Shown piece by piece: positions 1 through 6,665 of a DNA stretch of 8,002 bases (positions within the stretch are counted from its first letter, which is position 1; every line of letters begins with the position of its first letter). Position numbers and translations under genes: made by a program. Under the pieces are notes generated by a model. The model did no database searches. It was not told where the DNA came from and worked only from the letters and a program-made list of their open reading frames with translations. The DNA is from Massilia sp. (GTDB lineage Bacteria > Pseudomonadota > Gammaproteobacteria > Burkholderiales > Burkholderiaceae_D). The stretch lies in the NCBI GenBank assembly GCA_003520365.1, contig DOUW01000321.1, positions 1 to 8,002 of the forward strand, written 5' to 3'.

Positions 1-339
1 ACGGGCCAATTCCGCTTCCAGTTCTCGACGCACAGCCCGAACCTGAACTGCTCGGTGCTGTCGATGGCGCGCCTGGTCGAGCTCGAGGACGGCAAACCGC
101 GCCTGACGGTGCGCACTGGCGAGCGCACGATCAAGCTGGCCAAGCGCGCGGTGGGCGAACTGCACCTGGGCTGGCGCCGTTCGGCCGATCCCGAGGACCT
201 GATCTATGCGCCGCTGATGAGCGTCGAGGACCTGGACCGGATCGGCAACGAGCACCGCGAACGGGCGGAGCCGGCGGCGCCTCTCCCGCCCGTGCCGCGC
301 GACCGGCCGCGCGAGGGCGGGGCGACGATTTCGGTCTGA
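1..339 (+). CDS. 3' end of an unrecognised protein (5' truncated by window edge)
   Basis: The reading frame is open from the first base to a TGA at 337-339, giving 112 residues of a C-terminus. An ATG at 55 exists, but the codons before it (TGQFRFQFSTHSPNLNC) look like protein: alternating hydrophobic and polar residues as in a beta strand. I therefore read the gene as starting upstream of the window. The visible part has a mixed, probably folded section to about residue 85 (the stretch GELHLGW, then an acidic stretch ending MSVEDLDRIG), followed by a Pro/Arg-rich, probably disordered tail ending ATISV. There is no membrane segment or signal peptide in this part. I recognise no family. Codon use (GC-rich third positions) matches the neighbouring genes, which supports real coding. 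Function unknown. Confidence 0.55.
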   Translation, partial: TGQFRFQFSTHSPNLNCSVLSMARLVELEDGKPRLTVRTGERTIKLAKRAVGELHLGWRRSADPEDLIYAPLMSVEDLDRIGNEHRERAEPAAPLPPVPRDRPREGGATISV

Positions 340-350
340 TCAGGTCCAAG

Positions 351-381
351 GGAAACGCCATTCCGGCTTTTTCTACTTTTT
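351..381 (+). terminator. Weak candidate intrinsic terminator after the partial gene
   Basis: A short imperfect hairpin (GCC at 357-359 with GGC at 365-367, extended by AAA/TTT around a bulged C) runs into a T-rich stretch (TTTTTCTACTTTTT, 368-381). It lies 12 bases after the stop of the preceding gene. The T tract is clear but the stem is short, so this is only a candidate. Confidence 0.25.
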
Positions 382-410
382 CAATGTAGCGGTTTTATAC
401 GGGGATCATC

Positions 411-1019
411 ATGTTCAAGAGACTGGCGGCGGAAGCATTGGGCATCAGCGATATCGGCGTCATCGTCGGCCCGGCGGATTACAACAAGGTCGATGCCGAC
501 GATTACCTGTTCAGCGAAGACGGCGAACAGATCTTCTTTCTCATCAAGAGCAAGAAGGACGAGTACTGCTTCACCAACCTGGCGCTGATCCATGTGGACG
601 GCGATTCGGCCGTGTCGTCGAAGCGCGCGATCAAGCGCTACGACTATGCCGCGCACCAGATTTCGAACGTCAGCATCGAGACCGCCGGCACGCTGGACAT
701 GGACATCGAATTGAAATTCAACCTGGACGACACGGTGTTCTCGATCGACGTCAAGAAGACCTTCATCGAGCAGCTCAAGGACATCTACAAGGCCCTGATC
801 TCGATCGGCAAGCAGCAGCGCCGCGATGCCGCCTGCCGCGAGAATGCGCTGCGCGCGCTCGATGCCACCGCGTCCGTGCACAAGCTGAACATCGCGCCGG
901 GCGAGGGCGGCCTGGTCAAGCAGTACGGCGAATTGCTGGCGGCCTTGAACAGCGCCATGTTCGATACGCACACCAAGCGCGATTTCAGCGACGTGTTTGT
1001 CAAGTACATCCATAACTGA
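411..1019 (+). CDS. PH-domain protein of the YvbH type
   Basis: A complete 202-residue protein, probably cytoplasmic: no signal peptide or membrane helix is visible. The N-terminal ~125 residues resemble the bacterial pleckstrin-homology-like domain (bPH_1, as in Bacillus YvbH). They open with MFKRLAAEALGISDIG, followed by an acidic VDADDYLFSEDGE segment. Then come alternating beta strands (IFFLIKSKKDEYCFTNLALIHVDG, split here as IFFLIKSKKDEY and CFTNLALIHVDG) and the RYDYAAHQISNVSIETAG stretch. The C-terminal ~70 residues are mostly helical and correspond to the YvbH oligomerisation extension. The family is known mainly from structural genomics as ring-forming PH-like proteins; no reaction is established. 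The start is supported by GGGGA at 401-405, five bases before ATG. It stands alone between an unrelated partial gene and rnpB, so context gives no functional clue. Family assignment is by recognition of the sequence pattern. Confidence 0.85.
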   Translation: MFKRLAAEALGISDIGVIVGPADYNKVDADDYLFSEDGEQIFFLIKSKKDEYCFTNLALIHVDGDSAVSSKRAIKRYDYAAHQISNVSIETAGTLDMDIELKFNLDDTVFSIDVKKTFIEQLKDIYKALISIGKQQRRDAACRENALRALDATASVHKLNIAPGEGGLVKQYGELLAALNSAMFDTHTKRDFSDVFVKYIHN

Positions 1020-1089
1020 GGGCCGGTCGCGTGCGGTGCGCGATGTACCGCATCCGCCACGCCGACTAGGAGGGCCATCCGCCATCAGG

Positions 1090-1095
1090 TACAAT
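1090..1095 (+). promoter_or_regulatory. -10 box of rnpB
   Basis: TACAAT matches the sigma-70 -10 consensus at 5 of 6 positions and ends eight bases before the expected first base of RNase P RNA (1104). No good -35 hexamer is visible at the usual spacing. The closest, CCGACT at 1062-1067, is too distant. The same hexamer appears upstream of glpK. Confidence 0.6.
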
Positions 1096-1103
1096 GATGC
1101 CGT

Positions 1104-1455
1104 GAAGCAGGCCAGACAGTCGCTGGCTGGCGCCGCAAGGCGCCGGCGGGAGGAAGGTCCGGACTCCACAGAGCGGGGTGACGGTTAACGGCCGTCCGCC
1201 GAAAGCCTTCCGGCGCAAGCCGGGGGTATAAGGCGAGGAATAGGGCCACAGAGACGAGCGTATTAAGTTACGGTGAAACGCGGTAACCTCCACCTGGAGC
1301 AATTCCAAATAGGCACGCGTTGATGTTGCTCGCGGAGCGTGCGGGTAGGAAGCTTGAGCGCCGGAGTAATTCGGCGCCTAGAGGAATGGCTGTCATAGGG
1401 GCGTCCCGCAAGGGAGACCACTACACAGAATCCGGCCTATCGGCCTGCTTTGCAC
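1104..1455 (+). ncRNA. rnpB: RNase P RNA, bacterial class A
   Basis: Catalytic RNA of ribonuclease P, which removes 5' leaders from pre-tRNAs with the protein RnpA. The terminal helix P1 is formed by GAAGCAGGCC (1104-1113) and GGCCTGCTTT (1442-1451). Other landmarks in order: a P3 stem GGCGCC-GCAA-GGCGCC (1129-1144); the conserved block GAGGAAGGTCCGGACTCC from about 1150; a second GCAA-capped hairpin (1210-1223); GGAGCAATTCCAAATAGG (the GGAGCAANNCCAAAUAGG core) just before 1315; GGGTAGGAAGCTTGAG around 1343-1358; a P18 stem (1358-1377) capped by GUAA; and the 3' conserved ACAGAATCCGGCCTATCGG, which pairs with the 5' block to form P4. The length of about 350 nt is normal for the class. No intrinsic terminator is evident at the 3' end, only a T-rich run at 1457-1469. 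The ends are accurate to a few bases. Confidence 0.97.
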
Positions 1456-1843
1456 TTTATTCTTTTTCTCCTGCGCGCCAGCAAGCGCAGGACGACATCT
1501 CGCGGCATTCTCCTGCCGCATCAGGAACTTCCGCCTCCACCAACGATCTGAGCACTGAGCCGTAAAGACGGCAGAGGTTGCACTGCCGGGCGCGGGGTCG
1601 CCATGGCGGCCAGGTCGGCGCGGCCAGTTCGGCACGGGCAGCCATCGCGGGCTCGTCCAGCCGCCGGTGCTGCTTGACCTGGATCACGTGGCAGCTGTGG
1701 TCCCTGGTCCGCATTCGTCTCGCATCAACACCAGCCTTACATCATCGACAGTATCGCGGCAAGGGCACAACCGGCGTGGAGCAGGCCATCCTTCTCCCCG
1801 GTTGTTCATGTTTTGTTGTCCATTGGTCTGGTTCGCACACCAT
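1456..1843 (+). other. Gene-free 388-bp region with tandem stem-loops, likely leader of the ugd operon
   Basis: I find no convincing protein gene here. The possible reading frames have unnatural composition, and an in-frame upstream extension of ugd does not resemble the family. The region contains a T-rich run (1457-1469), then three perfect hairpins: CCTGCGC/GCGCAGG (1470-1476 with 1485-1491), GCGGCA/TGCCGC (1502-1507 with 1514-1519) and CGGCAG/CTGCCG (1569-1574 with 1583-1588). After these come a palindrome CGCCATGGCG (1599-1608) and a longer-range pair CCAGGTC/GACCTGG (1610-1616 with 1676-1682). None is followed by a T run on either strand, so they do not look like ordinary terminators. 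A TTGACC at 1674-1679 could be a -35 box but has only a poor -10 partner (TGTGGT, 1696-1701). The operon promoter must lie here or upstream, but I cannot place it. Confidence 0.45.
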
Positions 1844-3211
1844 ATGAAGATAACAGTGATTGGTACAGGTTATGTCGGGCTGGTCTCGGGCGCCTGCTTT
1901 GCGGACGTGGGCAACACCGTGCTCTGTCTCGACGTCGACGAACGAAAGATCGACATGCTCAATGCCGGCCGGCTGCCGATCTTCGAGCCTGGCCTCGATG
2001 CCCTGGTGGCGCGCAACAAGGCGGCCGGCAGGATGACGTTCACCGCCGACTACGACGAAGCGGTGGCCCACGCCGACGTCATCTTCCTGTGCGTGGGCAC
2101 GCCGCCGGACGAAGAGGGCAGGGCCGATCTCACCCACGTGCTGTCCGCGGCGCGCAGCATCGGCCAGCGCATGCAGCGGCCGGCCATCCTGGTCAACAAA
2201 TCGACCGCGCCCGTCGGTACCGCCGACCAGGTGAACAGGGTGGTCGCCGGCGAACTCGGCGCACGCGGCGTGTCCATCGACTTTTCGGTCGTCAGCAATC
2301 CCGAGTTCCTGAAGGAAGGCGCGGCGATCGAGGATTTCATGCGCCCGGACCGGATCGTCGTCGGCAGCGACAATCCGCGGGCAACCAGGATCATGCGCCA
2401 TCTTTACGCGCCGTTCAGCCGCAACCATGAAAAGCTGGTCGAAATGGATGTGCGCAGCGCCGAGCTGACGAAATACGGCGCCAACGCCATGCTGGCCACC
2501 CGCATCAGCTTCATGAACGAACTGGCCAACCTGGCGGAAAGCCTGGGCGCCGATATCGAGCAGGTAAGGCGCGGCATCGGCTCCGATCCGCGCATCGGCC
2601 CGGACTTTCTCTATGCCGGCGTGGGCTACGGCGGCTCCTGCTTTCCCAAGGATGTCCGGGCACTGTTGAAAACCTCGGCCGACCATGGCCAGCAACTGCG
2701 CATCCTGGATGCCATCGAAGCGGTGAATGCATCGCAAAAGGATATCCTGTTCAAGAAGATCGCCGCGTTCTTCGACGGCATCGATCGGCTGGCAGGTAAA
2801 ACCGTCGCGCTATGGGGCTTGGCGTTCAAACCGAACACCGACGACGTGCGCGGCGCGCCCAGTCTGGCGCTGATACGGAAACTGTTTGCGGCGAATTGCC
2901 GCGTCCAGGCCTACGATCCGGTCGCCGCCAGTGCGGCGCAAGGCGTGCTGCTCAGGGAGCATGGCGAAGCCCGTTGCCGGGAACTGCTCGGGATGGTGAA
3001 TTCGGCGGCGGCGGCCGTCGAAGGCGCCGACGTGCTGGCCATTGCGACGGAGTGGAAGGAGTTTCGCTCGCCGGACTTCGGCTTCCTGGCCGCCACGCTG
3101 CGGCACCGGGCGATTTTTGACGGCAGAAATCTCTACGATCCGGAATTCGTCGCCTCGTTCGGACTGGCCTACCACGGTATCGGCAGGCCTGTGCCGGTGG
3201 GGCAGCAATGA
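1844..3211 (+). CDS. ugd: UDP-glucose 6-dehydrogenase
   Basis: Oxidises UDP-glucose to UDP-glucuronate with two NAD+, in the cytoplasm. The 455-residue protein has the family layout: an N-terminal Rossmann domain with GTGYVGLVSG at residues 7-16, a central dimerisation helix region, and a C-terminal UDP-binding domain containing KPNTDDVRGAPS. Catalytic residues are present: K157 in NPEFLKEG (152-159), K210 and N214 in ELTKYGANAM, and the nucleophile C266 with D270 in GGSCFPKD. The spacing between these agrees with characterised UGDs. The ATG at 1844 was chosen because MKITVIGTGYVG is the normal family N-terminus. The frame is open another 59 codons upstream, but that sequence is not protein-like. 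No Shine-Dalgarno sequence precedes the ATG. This is the first gene of a five-gene unit, and its TGA overlaps the next ATG by four bases. UDP-glucuronate is the substrate of the next enzyme. Confidence 0.96.
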   Translation: MKITVIGTGYVGLVSGACFADVGNTVLCLDVDERKIDMLNAGRLPIFEPGLDALVARNKAAGRMTFTADYDEAVAHADVIFLCVGTPPDEEGRADLTHVLSAARSIGQRMQRPAILVNKSTAPVGTADQVNRVVAGELGARGVSIDFSVVSNPEFLKEGAAIEDFMRPDRIVVGSDNPRATRIMRHLYAPFSRNHEKLVEMDVRSAELTKYGANAMLATRISFMNELANLAESLGADIEQVRRGIGSDPRIGPDFLYAGVGYGGSCFPKDVRALLKTSADHGQQLRILDAIEAVNASQKDILFKKIAAFFDGIDRLAGKTVALWGLAFKPNTDDVRGAPSLALIRKLFAANCRVQAYDPVAASAAQGVLLREHGEARCRELLGMVNSAAAAVEGADVLAIATEWKEFRSPDFGFLAATLRHRAIFDGRNLYDPEFVASFGLAYHGIGRPVPVGQQ

Positions 3212-4260
3212 TCCCGGCCAATGCCCCTGTCCTGGTCACCGGCGCAGCCGGTTTTATCGGGAGTTTCCTGGCAGCGCGCCTGGCGCGCATGGGCATGCGG
3301 GTGGCGGCATGCGACAACTTCAGCGCGTATTACCCGCTTGACTTGAAACATGGGCGCATCAAGGCCTTGCTGGCGCCGCACGACATACGCTGCGAAGCCG
3401 TGGAGCTGGCCGATGCGCGCCAGGTCGAGCGCCTGTTCGAACGCGTCCGGCCCGCGTATGTCGTGCACCTGGCCGCGCAGGCCGGCGTGCGCTATTCGAT
3501 CGACAACCCTGCCGCCTACGTGCAATCGAACCTGGTGGCCTTTGCCAACATCCTGGAGGCCTGCCGCCAGTGCCGGCCACGCCACCTGGTCTATGCGAGC
3601 AGCAGCAGCGTCTACGGAGCGAGCTTGACGCCGCCCTTCCGCGAAAGCGACAGGACCGATGCGCCGCTGTCGTTCTATGCGGCGACCAAGAAGGCGAACG
3701 AGGCGATGGCGCATTCCTATAGCCACCTGTACGGACTGCCGGCGAGCGGCCTGCGCTTCTTCACCGTCTACGGACCCTGGGGCCGTCCGGACATGGCGTA
3801 TTTCAGCTTCGCGCAGAAAATGCTCAAGGGCGAGACGATTCCGGTCTTCGCGCAAGGCGAACTGGAAAGAGACTTTACCTATATCGACGACATCGTCGAA
3901 GGGATCGTCCGCGTGCTGGCAAAACCGCCCGGGGAATTGGCCGCTCATCCGGGCGCTCACCCGGGCGCTCACCTGGTCGCTCACCCGGACACCGGCGCCG
4001 CGCCGCACACGGTATTCAACATCGGTAATCACCAGCCGGTCCGGGTGCTGGATTTCATTGCGGCCCTGGAGCAGGCGGTCGGGGTCAAGGCCAGGATCCG
4101 CTTCCTGCCGATGCAGCCGGGCGACGTGCCGATGACCTGTGCCGATACCGGCAAGCTGCGCGACTGGGTCGGCTTCGCCCCGGCGACCCCGCTCCAGGAG
4201 GGGCTGCGCCAGTTCCGCGCCTGGCTGGTCGCCTGGATGGCCCAGGGCCAGGCAGGCTAG
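3208..4260 (+). CDS. UDP-glucuronate 4-epimerase (NAD-dependent epimerase/dehydratase family)
   Basis: Extended short-chain dehydrogenase of 350 residues, predicted to interconvert UDP-glucuronate and UDP-galacturonate in the cytoplasm with tightly bound NAD+. The NAD-binding motif TGAAGFIG lies at 11-18. HLAAQAGVRYS follows the Rossmann strand, SSSSVYG is at 131-137, and the catalytic Tyr157 and Lys161 are in YAATK. The motif FTVYGPWGRPDMAYF is characteristic of UDP-glucuronate 4-epimerases (LpsL/CapI/plant GAE type). UDP-xylose synthases, which decarboxylate, lack it. RDFTYIDDIVEGI and VFNIGNHQPV complete the substrate domain. The start ATG overlaps the ugd stop, with a G-rich stretch (GGTGGGG) just upstream. 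The unusual feature is a four-fold AHPG-type repeat at residues 246-261, in the variable loop before VFNIGN. Placement directly after ugd supports the substrate. The alternative, a different UDP-hexuronate or hexose epimerase, is less likely. Confidence 0.9.
   Translation: MIPANAPVLVTGAAGFIGSFLAARLARMGMRVAACDNFSAYYPLDLKHGRIKALLAPHDIRCEAVELADARQVERLFERVRPAYVVHLAAQAGVRYSIDNPAAYVQSNLVAFANILEACRQCRPRHLVYASSSSVYGASLTPPFRESDRTDAPLSFYAATKKANEAMAHSYSHLYGLPASGLRFFTVYGPWGRPDMAYFSFAQKMLKGETIPVFAQGELERDFTYIDDIVEGIVRVLAKPPGELAAHPGAHPGAHLVAHPDTGAAPHTVFNIGNHQPVRVLDFIAALEQAVGVKARIRFLPMQPGDVPMTCADTGKLRDWVGFAPATPLQEGLRQFRAWLVAWMAQGQAG
3943..3990 (+). repeat. Four 12-bp in-frame tandem repeats inside the epimerase gene
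   Basis: Four consecutive 12-base units, GCTCATCCGGGC, GCTCACCCGGGC, GCTCACCTGGTC and GCTCACCCGGAC, begin exactly on codon boundaries. They encode AHPG, AHPG, AHLV and AHPD (residues 246-261). The unit length is a multiple of three, so gain or loss of a unit keeps the frame. The array lies in a surface loop that varies in length across this enzyme family. Confidence 0.92.
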
Positions 4261-4262
4261 CC

Positions 4263-5735
4263 ATGCTACTGGCCATGCAAGACGCGCCTGTCGAGGCGGC
4301 GTGCGAACAGCGCGCAGGCAGGCGTTTTCTCCTGGTGCTTGCAGCTTATTTCCTGCTGCAGGTTCTGCTGCGCGTGACCTCGCCCGCCGTGCTCGACCTG
4401 GACGAATCGGAAGCGGTCCTGAGCTTCCAGCACCTGCAGCCGGGCTACGGCAACCAGCCGCCGCTGTACTTCTGGCTGCAATGGCTCACGTTTTCCGTCT
4501 TCGGCATCAATCTCCTTGCCCTCTCGTTCCAGAAGAACCTGCTGCTGTTCTGCACCTACCTGGCGATGTTCCACACGGCCAGGTCGCTCATCGGCATGAA
4601 CGCGGCCATCATTGCCGCCGCCTCGCTCATCCTGTTCCCGCAACTGGGCTGGGAATCGCAGCGCGACCTGACGCATTCGGTGCTGGCGACCTGCATGGCG
4701 GCGCTCGCGCTCTGGTGCTATGCCGGCCTGCTCCGGCAGCGCAACAGATGGCGCCATGCGCTCCTCGGCCTGCTGATCGGGCTTGGCCTGCAGTCGAAGT
4801 ACAACTTCGCGCTATTTGCGTTGGGGCTGCTTGCGGCCAGCCTGATGGTGCGTGAGCACCGGCGGGCGGTATGGACCCGCGACGCCTGGCTGACGCTGGC
4901 CGTGGCGGCGCTGTCCCTGGCGCCGCACGGTCTGTGGTTGTTTCACCACCTGGATGCCGCAACGGGCGCCACGCTGGAGAAAATGCAGGGCCGTGGCGGG
5001 GACTACGCCAGCAGCGTGGCGCGTGGTTTCGGCAACCTGGTCGGCGCGACGCTGCTGTTTGCCACGCCGCCCTGGATCGTGTACGGCTGGATCTGGTGGC
5101 GGCACCGTGGCCAGGCGAGGGCGCATCTCGATAGTCCTGCGGCCCGGTTCATTCTCTGGTTCTACCTCGCGGCGTTTGCCTGCATCGCCGCGCTGGTGCT
5201 CAGCGGCGAGCTGGCCAGGATCAAGAGCCGCTGGATGCAGCCGGTCCTGTTCCTGTTGCCGCTGGCCTTCCTCCTCATCTTCCCCGCGCTCGCGCGCCGC
5301 ACCGTGCGTCGCACCATCCTGTGGGCGGCGGGCTTGTGCGCCATCCTCATCCTGGCGGGCATGCTGGGACGCGCCTATCTCGACAAGGACACGCGGGCAC
5401 CGTTCGGCGCATTGTCGGCCCAACTGATGCTGCGCTTTCCCCAGGCGACCACCGTGGTCGCAAACGACCTGACGGTGGCCGGGAACCTGTACCTGCATCA
5501 TCCGGCATGGACAGTGGTGCTGCTGCCCAAGGTGTTGCAAAGCCGGCCTGCGCTGCGTGGCGAGCTGCTGTTGATCGCCCCAGTCGGCCAGCCGGACAAT
5601 GGCTTCGACCGCTTTCTCGACGCCTATCCCGCCGGCGTGATCCGTCAGCGCGGACGGCTCGAAATCGGCACACCGCAGGATCGACAGGGCGCCATCGCGG
5701 TGGAATATGCGCTTGTCTCGCTAAAGGATGCGTAA
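4263..5735 (+). CDS. GT-C membrane glycosyltransferase, GT39/ArnT-like
   Basis: A 490-residue inner-membrane protein with about ten hydrophobic segments. The first is at roughly 22-38, then about 93-105, 114-128, 139-156 and further ones to about 375, followed by a ~110-residue soluble C-terminal part. The first extracytoplasmic loop has the acidic motif DLDESEA (45-51). In GT-C enzymes such as ArnT and protein mannosyltransferases this acidic site serves catalysis or metal binding. NQPPLYFWLQ (64-73) and WESQRDLTHSV (130-140) are the PMT_2-type landmarks. Such enzymes transfer a sugar from a polyprenyl-phosphate donor to a periplasmic acceptor. The neighbours suggest the sugar is galacturonic acid and that this enzyme is analogous to rhizobial RgtA-D; this is inference. 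The gene starts two bases after the epimerase stop. A second in-frame ATG lies at 4275, but 4263 keeps the tight spacing and has an AGG-containing stretch just upstream. Confidence 0.85.
   Translation: MLLAMQDAPVEAACEQRAGRRFLLVLAAYFLLQVLLRVTSPAVLDLDESEAVLSFQHLQPGYGNQPPLYFWLQWLTFSVFGINLLALSFQKNLLLFCTYLAMFHTARSLIGMNAAIIAAASLILFPQLGWESQRDLTHSVLATCMAALALWCYAGLLRQRNRWRHALLGLLIGLGLQSKYNFALFALGLLAASLMVREHRRAVWTRDAWLTLAVAALSLAPHGLWLFHHLDAATGATLEKMQGRGGDYASSVARGFGNLVGATLLFATPPWIVYGWIWWRHRGQARAHLDSPAARFILWFYLAAFACIAALVLSGELARIKSRWMQPVLFLLPLAFLLIFPALARRTVRRTILWAAGLCAILILAGMLGRAYLDKDTRAPFGALSAQLMLRFPQATTVVANDLTVAGNLYLHHPAWTVVLLPKVLQSRPALRGELLLIAPVGQPDNGFDRFLDAYPAGVIRQRGRLEIGTPQDRQGAIAVEYALVSLKDA
5723..5728 (+). 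promoter_or_regulatory. Strong ribosome binding site for the GT2 gene
   Basis: AAAGGA lies inside the last codons of the preceding gene, seven bases before the ATG at 5736. It is the clearest Shine-Dalgarno sequence in the operon and fixes the GT2 start directly after the TAA. Confidence 0.7.
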
Positions 5736-6665
5736 ATGCTTTTGTCGGTCGTTATTCCGGTCATGAACGAGGCGGGCAATATCCAGCCCCTGATTGCGCG
5801 TATCGCGGAGGCGCTGGCCGGCGTCGAGCATGAGATCATCTTCGTGGACGACGGCTCGCTCGATGCCACCGTGGCGGAAATCGAACGCTTTGCCACGCCG
5901 CATACCCGCGTCCTGGTATTGAGCCGTAACTACGGCCAGACCACGGCCATGGCGGCCGGCATCGATGCCGCGAATGGCGAGCTGATCGTCATGCTCGATG
6001 GCGACCTGCAAAACGATCCCTACGACATCCCGCGCATGATGGAACGCATGCGCGAAGGCGACTGGGACGTCGTCGCCGGCATCCGCGCCAGGCGCAAGGA
6101 CGGCTTCCTGCTGCGCAAGCTGCCGAGCAAGCTGGCCAATTGGCTGATCCGGCGCGCGACCGGCGTCCATATCAGCGATTACGGCTGCACCCTGAAGCTG
6201 TTCAAGCGCGACGTCGCCAAGAACCTGGGACTGTACGGCGAACTGCACCGCTATGTGCCGGTACTGGCCACGATGTATGGCGCCAGGATGACGGAGATGG
6301 AGGTGCGGCACCATGCGCGCCATGCCGGCGTGTCCAAGTACGGCATCAATCGCACCCTGAAAGTGGTCAGCGACCTGATGCTCATGATGTTCATCCGCAA
6401 CTATGGCCAGCGTCCCATGCACCTGTTCGGCACCGCCGGGATCGTCGCGTTTTTCACGGGCTGTGTCCTGAATGCCTATGTGCTGTTCGAGAAGCTCATG
6501 GGGGAACAAAGCGCCGGACGGCCGCTGCTGTTCCTTGGCCTGTTGCTGACGGTGGCGGGCATCCAGCTGATCACCACCGGCTTCGTGGCGGACCTGATCA
6601 TGCGGACGTATTACGAATCGCAGAACAAGAAGCCCTATCAGATCAAGAAAATCTCCGGTGTCTAG
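5736..6665 (+). CDS. GT2 polyprenyl-phosphate glycosyltransferase (ArnC/GtrB/RgtE-like)
   Basis: A 309-residue protein with an N-terminal cytoplasmic GT-A domain and two C-terminal membrane helices (about 230-252 and 262-288), the layout of GtrB, ArnC and related enzymes. SVVIPVMNE opens the fold and FVDDGS (36-41) binds the nucleotide. The metal-binding DGD is at 88-90, followed by QNDP (92-95). DYGCTLKLFKRD and the Arg-rich stretch near HHARHAGVSKYG are typical of this clan. Members transfer a sugar from a nucleotide donor to polyprenyl phosphate on the cytoplasmic face. Because the first two operon genes make UDP-galacturonate, the likely product is polyprenyl-phosphate-galacturonate, as made by RgtE in Rhizobium. 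Donor specificity cannot be read from the sequence. The ATG abuts the upstream TAA with no gap. The 3' end overlaps the next gene by eight bases if that gene starts at its GTG. Confidence 0.9.
   Translation: MLLSVVIPVMNEAGNIQPLIARIAEALAGVEHEIIFVDDGSLDATVAEIERFATPHTRVLVLSRNYGQTTAMAAGIDAANGELIVMLDGDLQNDPYDIPRMMERMREGDWDVVAGIRARRKDGFLLRKLPSKLANWLIRRATGVHISDYGCTLKLFKRDVAKNLGLYGELHRYVPVLATMYGARMTEMEVRHHARHAGVSKYGINRTLKVVSDLMLMMFIRNYGQRPMHLFGTAGIVAFFTGCVLNAYVLFEKLMGEQSAGRPLLFLGLLLTVAGIQLITTGFVADLIMRTYYESQNKKPYQIKKISGV

Noticed and set aside
1027..1043. TCGCG/CGCGA hairpin after the PH-domain gene
   Set aside because: A 5-bp stem with no T tract, and likely to occur by chance at this GC content.
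381..1169. Minus-strand open frame (262 codons) opposite the PH-domain gene
   Set aside because: It is a shadow of the sense gene and runs into the RNase P RNA gene. It has no recognisable motif.
1470..1491. Hairpin just after rnpB as its terminator
   Set aside because: The T run comes before the stem rather than after it, and on the minus strand the flank is A-rich, so it does not fit an intrinsic terminator in either direction.
1320..1565. Short open frames overlapping rnpB
   Set aside because: They lie within or across the conserved RNase P RNA, whose sequence is explained by RNA structure.
1698..1710. Direct repeat TGGTCC-C-TGGTCC
   Set aside because: Only two six-base copies with no wider context, so likely chance.
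1667..1843. 59-codon upstream in-frame extension of ugd
   Set aside because: UGD proteins begin at MKITVIGTGYVG. The extension has no ribosome site and no family-like sequence.
1742..2737. Long minus-strand open frame (331 codons) opposite ugd
   Set aside because: It lies antisense to a clear enzyme with all catalytic motifs. Long antisense frames are common in GC-rich genes, and its composition matches no family.
3169..4032. Minus-strand open frame (287 codons) opposite the epimerase
   Set aside because: It is antisense to a well-supported enzyme and has Arg/Gln/His-rich shadow composition.
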